Notes under the pieces: generated by a model
What the model was told of the DNA's origin: nothing
Databases searched by the model: none
The model's input: the letters and a program-made list of their open reading frames with translations, nothing else
Translations under genes and position numbers: made by a program
NCBI GenBank assembly: GCA_900764725.1
Contig: CAAFPB010000477.1
Span: 1-9,525 of the forward strand
DNA: 9,525 nucleotides
Direction of reading: 5' to 3'
Source: an uncultured Catenibacterium sp.
GTDB taxonomy: Bacteria > Bacillota_I > Bacilli_A > Erysipelotrichales > Coprobacillaceae
Shown: positions 5,723 to 9,525 of the stretch, in pieces
Layout: each line of letters opens with the position of its first letter
Position numbering within the stretch: the first letter of the stretch is position 1

Positions 5723-5764
5723 TTGCATTCAGCTTTTGTTTAAAATATAATGATGTACGAGGTG
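5723..5764 (+). promoter_or_regulatory. Sigma-A-type promoter and ribosome-binding site of the asparaginase gene
   Basis: TTGCAT (5723-5728), a 17-base spacer and TATAAT (5746-5751) form a near-consensus promoter. The predicted start is near 5758, directly before GAGGTG (5759-5764). The in-frame ATG at 5750 overlaps the -10 box and so cannot be in this transcript, which fixes the start at 5774. Confidence 0.75.
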
Positions 5765-5773
5765 TATAAAAAT

Positions 5774-6760
5774 ATGAAAAAGAAAAAAATTGCGATTATT
5801 GCGACAGGTGGTACGATTGCCGGTAGTGGTGCTGCAGGTAAAACCACAAATTATGAAGCAGGTACTATTTCTGTAGATGAAGTGTTATCTTCTATTCCAG
5901 ATATAAGAGATCGAGTAGAAATTGTTTTAGATAATCTCTTCTCTGTTGATTCTAATGAAATTGATGACAAAAGATGGCTCATCTTAACTGAACATATCAA
6001 TAAGCTAGCTGATCAGCAGGATATTGATGGGATTGTCGTGACTCATGGAACTGATACAATGGAAGAAACATCTTACTTCTTGAACTTAACAGTCAATACA
6101 TTAAAACCTGTTGTTTTAACAGGTGCGATGCGTCCTGCAACTGCGACAAGTGCTGATGGACCATTTAACTTGTTCCAGGCAATTATGCTTGCAAGTCATA
6201 GTGAAGCATGGGGTCGTGGTGTGATGTGCTTATTTTCAAGTACTATCTTTTCTGGTAGAGATATTCAGAAAATCAGTAACTATAAGATTGATGCCTTTGA
6301 CCAGAGAGCTTTCGCAAATCTCGGTTATATGAAGGATGATGAAGTGTATTTCTCTTCTCAGCCTTTAAAAAGACATACAACTTATTCAGTCTTTTCACGT
6401 AAACCAATTAAAGATTTAGCTCATGTAGCTATTGCGGATTATTATGTTGGTGCGTCTCCTGATATTCTTAACTTCTTAGCACAAAATAATGAAGGTATCG
6501 TCATTGTAGGAACAGGAAGTGGAAACTATTCTAAGGAATGGCGTCAGCGTATTGAAGAATTATCTAACAAGGGTATTGTGTTTGTACGTGCCAGCCGTGT
6601 TACAAATAGTATTATTTTCCAGGATGATTATTTCGATCCTAAGCATGTATGTTTAGGTGCTAATAACTTATCTCCTTATAAAGCACGTATCTTATTGATG
6701 CTTTCTCTCACAATCACAAAAGATAAAAAAGTAATCAACGATTACTTCTTAAACTACTAA
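5774..6760 (+). CDS. L-asparaginase, type II-like sequence without signal peptide
   Basis: Hydrolyses L-asparagine to aspartate and ammonia. Protein of 328 aa, within the family range. The nucleophile motif IIATGGTIAGSG places Thr14 at the position of E. coli AnsB Thr12. Tyr27 and Ser60 fit the substrate pocket. THGTDTMEET (90-99) supplies Thr93 and Asp94, and GRDIQK supplies Lys166, completing the second catalytic triad. GAMRPATATSADGPFNL (117-133) is typical of AnsB-like enzymes. The sequence looks type II, but the N-terminus MKKKKIAIIATGG goes straight into the first strand with no signal peptide, so the enzyme should be cytosolic. The start at 5774 is set by the promoter and GAGGTG. It lies 56 bases behind the Crp/Fnr gene with no terminator between them, so some co-transcription is possible. 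Confidence 0.95.
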   Translation: MKKKKIAIIATGGTIAGSGAAGKTTNYEAGTISVDEVLSSIPDIRDRVEIVLDNLFSVDSNEIDDKRWLILTEHINKLADQQDIDGIVVTHGTDTMEETSYFLNLTVNTLKPVVLTGAMRPATATSADGPFNLFQAIMLASHSEAWGRGVMCLFSSTIFSGRDIQKISNYKIDAFDQRAFANLGYMKDDEVYFSSQPLKRHTTYSVFSRKPIKDLAHVAIADYYVGASPDILNFLAQNNEGIVIVGTGSGNYSKEWRQRIEELSNKGIVFVRASRVTNSIIFQDDYFDPKHVCLGANNLSPYKARILLMLSLTITKDKKVINDYFLNY

Positions 6761-6787
6761 AAAAGGCTCGAAAGCCTTTTTATTTTT
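6759..6787. terminator. Bidirectional intrinsic terminator between asparaginase and ABC permease genes
   Basis: AAAAAGGCT (6760-6768), loop CGAA and AGCCTTTTT (6773-6781) form a symmetrical hairpin. The plus-strand transcript continues TTTTTATTTTT; the minus-strand transcript ends in a run of Ts and has loop TTCG. It serves both convergent genes. The stop of the asparaginase gene (6758-6760) and that of the permease gene (6782-6780) touch the stem from either side. Confidence 0.85.
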
Positions 6788-8768
6788 GTACGATTTTATA
6801 GTATGTACGACTTGTACAGAAATAAACAATACTATAACAAATCGTAAGTACTATCACTGATACAACAGTACATGTAATAAATGTCTGAGGGGCATTTAAG
6901 ATTAATACCTTAAACATCTTTAAGATCATCTTATAAGCCACGGACATATGAATCACTGCCACTACAAGAGGAAGAAAGAAGAAAATCAATACCTGTGAAG
7001 ATACAGCTTGTCTGACTTCTTTTTTACTTAATCCTACATTCTGTAGTATTTCATATCTTTTCTGATCTTCATAACCTTCAGATAACTGCTTATAATACAT
7101 GATTAGTATAGCTGCCATCATAAAGAGTACACCTAAGAAAATACCTAAGAATAATAACGAACCATACATCTGAGAGAATTCCTGGTAATTTTCATAACGA
7201 GTCATATTGGAATAACTGATTTCACCATCATTCTTTTCACAGACTTTTAAAGTGAAGTTCTGTGTTGTTTTACGCATTACTTTTTCAGCTTCTGAATTGA
7301 AATAACCACCTTTATAATCCACTAATATTTCATGAACATAAGTAGGTGCAGAACGATGTTCAAATGTAAGTGCCTGTTTTAAAGTTGCATCATCCTTAAA
7401 CACAAATGTGATACTCTCTGTATTCACATTCGCAATATCATCCTTCACAAACCAAGGATCATTCTTAACCATCTTTAATGAATACAATTGATTATTTAAC
7501 ATCATTGAATCATGATTAAAATGATAATTAGAATTATAAAGTACTTCATGATCATTTAAAGTGACATGATGATTATAAATACGATTATAATCAGATAATG
7601 TCATAGCGTGGATAGTAAGTAATTTATTACTGTCTCCTTCTCCCGGTGCAGTAAAGACTGTTCCATTTTGAGAAGCCCATACATCACAATACTTTAAAGA
7701 AGCCATACGAGAAATACCGATATTTTTAGATGCAAGAGATGTTTTAATGTTCTTTTCAAGGTTGATGATTTCTTCATCCATGTTCACCTTTTCCATATCC
7801 CATACTTTATAGCTATAATCAGCACGTACACTTTTTTTCGCAGTATCAAAAACTCCACTATAAAGAGTAAATGTAGAAGAAATCATCACAAGAATACATG
7901 TACATAGAATACAGATACTAGCGAGTCCAACCGCATTCTGCTTCATACGATACATCATCTGAGATACACTGATGAAATGATTTGTCTGATAGTAATACTT
8001 CTTATTCTTCTTTAAGAGTTTTAAAATCACAATAGAACCTGCAGTAAAGAGTGCATATGTTCCAATGATAACAAGTACCACTGCCACAAAGAATAAAACA
8101 AGGGCAGTAATAGGATCTTCTATTGTCTGGGCAATTGTATAACCAGCACCTAGTGTGATTACACCTATTAAAGTCATCAGCCACTTTGTCTTTGGTTCCT
8201 TTTCTCCAACCTGTCCACCCTTTAATAACTGGATTGGATTAGAGAAACGAATAGATGCTGCATTGAGCATAAATGAGATAAAGAAGATAATACCAAAGAG
8301 AATAGTTGTAATCAAAATCGCATTCATATCAATACTAAATACAATCGATGTATGAATAGCCATTATCTTCACTAATATAAGCATCATTAACTTACTAAAT
8401 AGAACACCTGTTAAGACACCAAATCCTAAAGAAATAAGATAAACAAACAATGTTTCAATAAAGATGATCAACATCACATGACGCTTTTCCATTCCCAATA
8501 TATTATAGAGTCCAAGTTCTTTCTTACGGTTCTTCATTAGGAAGCTATTAATATATAATAAGAAGATGACTGAGAAGATAATGACAACATAAACACCTAA
8601 GCCCATGACCATAGCGGCTGTTTCACTATCTTTTCTTAATCCGTTTTCTCCACCTAAGAACTTTACACAATAAAACATCATGACAGTAAAGATACTTGTA
8701 ATAAGATATGGGAAATAGATTTTTCCATTCTTTTTAATATTTGTCAGGGCAAGTTTTAAATAAAACAT
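6780..8768 (-). CDS. BceB-like ABC transporter permease (FtsX domain)
   Basis: A membrane subunit of a BceAB/VraFG-type exporter. In Firmicutes these remove peptide antibiotics such as bacitracin from their lipid targets and signal to a partner sensor kinase. At 662 aa it is close to B. subtilis BceB (about 646). Membrane segments lie near residues 18-36, 55-76, 99-120, 122-138, 150-170, 197-213, 220-245 and 280-302. A large extracytoplasmic domain (about 305-535), the hallmark of the BceB class, follows. Three more segments lie near 537-558, 591-613 and 630-652. YYKQLSEGYEDQKRYEILQN (558-577) with VGLSKKEV is the conserved cytosolic coupling region of the C-terminal FtsX domain. The ATG at 8768 has GGAGG at 8782-8778, inside the last codons of the ATPase gene whose stop is two bases away, so the pair is translationally coupled. 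Peptide specificity is not deducible. Confidence 0.93.
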   Translation of the reverse strand: MFYLKLALTNIKKNGKIYFPYLITSIFTVMMFYCVKFLGGENGLRKDSETAAMVMGLGVYVVIIFSVIFLLYINSFLMKNRKKELGLYNILGMEKRHVMLIIFIETLFVYLISLGFGVLTGVLFSKLMMLILVKIMAIHTSIVFSIDMNAILITTILFGIIFFISFMLNAASIRFSNPIQLLKGGQVGEKEPKTKWLMTLIGVITLGAGYTIAQTIEDPITALVLFFVAVVLVIIGTYALFTAGSIVILKLLKKNKKYYYQTNHFISVSQMMYRMKQNAVGLASICILCTCILVMISSTFTLYSGVFDTAKKSVRADYSYKVWDMEKVNMDEEIINLEKNIKTSLASKNIGISRMASLKYCDVWASQNGTVFTAPGEGDSNKLLTIHAMTLSDYNRIYNHHVTLNDHEVLYNSNYHFNHDSMMLNNQLYSLKMVKNDPWFVKDDIANVNTESITFVFKDDATLKQALTFEHRSAPTYVHEILVDYKGGYFNSEAEKVMRKTTQNFTLKVCEKNDGEISYSNMTRYENYQEFSQMYGSLLFLGIFLGVLFMMAAILIMYYKQLSEGYEDQKRYEILQNVGLSKKEVRQAVSSQVLIFFFLPLVVAVIHMSVAYKMILKMFKVLILNAPQTFITCTVVSVIVLTICYSIVYFCTSRTYYKIVQK

Positions 8769-8770
8769 AA

Positions 8771-9495
8771 TTACTTACCTCCTGTCTGCAGTAGTGTAAG
8801 TGTATCACTGATTGCCTGATACATTTCTTCGTTTGTCTTATCTCCTTTATAGATCTGATGATAGACCTGTCCATCACGTATAAATAAGACACGTTTCGCA
8901 AAGCTGGCTGCTTTGGTACTATGAGTAACCATGACAATTGTTTGTCCTTCTTTATTAACATGATCAAAGATATTTAATAAATCATCTGTAGATTTTGAAT
9001 CAAGAGCTCCTGTTGGTTCATCGGCTAAGATAATCTGAGGGTGAGTAATTAAAGCTCTTGCGACTGCTGCTCTTTGTTTCTGTCCTCCTGATACTTCATA
9101 AGGATATTTATCAAGTAATGATTCTATGCCTAACTGTGGTGCTAAGTGATTTAATTTAGTTTCCATAACATCATAGTTTTCTTCAGATAAGACTAAAGGT
9201 AAAAAGATATTATCACGTAAAGAGAATGTATCTAATAAGTTGAAATCTTGGAAGACGAACCCTAGATTCTTTCTTCTAAACTGTGAGATATGTCTTTCAC
9301 TGATTTTAGTAATATCTTCACCATTAAGTAATACTTCACCATTAGTAGGTGTATCTAGAGATGCTAAGATATTTAAAAGTGTTGTCTTACCACTTCCTGA
9401 TTCACCCATGATTGCGACATATTCCCCTTCTTCTACTGAAAAAGAAACATTAGACAGGGCAGTGACCTGTTGAGATGAAAATCGTGTTGTATAAA
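8771..9495 (-). CDS. BceA-like ABC transporter ATP-binding protein, 5' end missing
   Basis: The ATPase partner of the downstream permease. The frame is open beyond the first internal ATG (9409) up to the adapter junction, giving 240 visible residues from YTTRFSSQQVTALSNVSFSV. BceA proteins are about 250 aa and usually start some 13-15 residues before this point, so only the extreme N-terminus is lost. Numbered from the first visible residue, Walker A is GESGSGKTT (30-38), the Q-loop glutamine is Gln82 in VFQDF, the signature is VSGGQ (134-138), Walker B is ILADE (155-159) and the H-loop histidine is His191 in VTHS. All are intact. Starting at the internal ATG would delete the first strands and begin inside Walker A, so it is rejected. 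Two bases separate it from the permease start, a classic operon. A BceRS two-component pair often adjoins such genes and, if present, would lie beyond the contig end. Confidence 0.93.
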
Positions 9496-9525
9496 AGATC
9501 GGAAGAGCACACGTCTGAACTCCAG
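9496..9525 (+). other. Illumina TruSeq adapter sequence (non-genomic)
   Basis: The final 30 bases begin AGATCGGAAGAGCACACG and end CTGAACTCCAG, identical to the start of the standard TruSeq read adapter. The BceA-like homology stops exactly at this junction. The first one or two bases could also be genuine, since they fit a plausible codon. This is untrimmed adapter left in the assembly, not biology. Confidence 0.97.

Noticed and set aside
8002..8355. Short open frames of 60 and 66 codons on both strands within the permease gene
   Set aside because: They lie wholly inside a well-supported membrane-protein gene in other frames, lack Shine-Dalgarno sites and have no recognisable content.
8734..8967. 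77-codon minus-strand frame across the ATPase-permease junction
   Set aside because: It is out of frame with both conserved proteins, and its length is explained by their codon composition.
9240..9473. 77-codon plus-strand frame antisense to the ATPase
   Set aside because: It is a shadow of the conserved Walker A region, with no ribosome-binding site or family resemblance.
9491..9525. Reading the last 30 bases as the natural N-terminus of the ATPase
   Set aside because: The sequence is identical to a standard sequencing adapter, and homology with the family stops at the junction.

Overview
The window looks like a chromosomal contig end from a low-GC Firmicute. Coding sequence is AT-rich, starts are preceded by strong GGAGG/GAGGTG Shine-Dalgarno sites, promoters are sigma-A-like, and nearly every gene ends in a short intrinsic terminator. 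The gene set (Cof-type phosphatase, YitT, BceAB-type ABC exporter, Crp/Fnr regulator, cytosolic asparaginase) would fit a gut Erysipelotrichia-type bacterium, but that placement is inference. The last 30 bases (9496-9525) are not genomic: they match the Illumina TruSeq read adapter, so genuine sequence ends at about 9495 and the last gene is cut there by an assembly artefact.

Layout. 1-957 (minus): a Cof-type HAD phosphatase, followed by the start of a possible coupled gene that runs off the left edge. 958-1158: a divergent intergenic region with an inverted repeat. 1159-2535 (plus): an unusual three-part protein with an unknown N-terminal region, a PTS EIIB-like domain and a degenerate ROK domain. 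2613-3080 (plus): a YbaK/EbsC-type aminoacyl-tRNA deacylase. 3051-5014 (minus): YitT membrane protein, HD-domain phosphohydrolase and SRAP/YedK DNA-protein crosslink protein, in transcription order, with a terminator hairpin between each pair. 5015-5084: a divergent control region with a perfect 14-bp palindrome. 5085-6760 (plus): a Crp/Fnr-type regulator and an asparaginase. 6780-9495 (minus): a BceB-like permease and its BceA-like ATPase, 5'-truncated.

How the genes work together. Only the ATPase-permease pair is an obvious complex; it is probably an antimicrobial-peptide resistance or sensing transporter. The Crp/Fnr regulator shares its promoter region with divergent yitT. The palindrome there has FNR-like 5-4-5 geometry and sits near -41 of the putative yitT promoter, so autoregulation plus control of yitT is the simplest model. 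The remaining genes look like individually promoted housekeeping or stress functions. The most unusual candidates are the EIIB-ROK protein, the palindrome, and the terminators placed tightly against (or inside) coding sequence and ribosome-binding sites. No mobile element, CRISPR array, tRNA or rRNA was seen, and no stretch over 300 bases lacks a gene.
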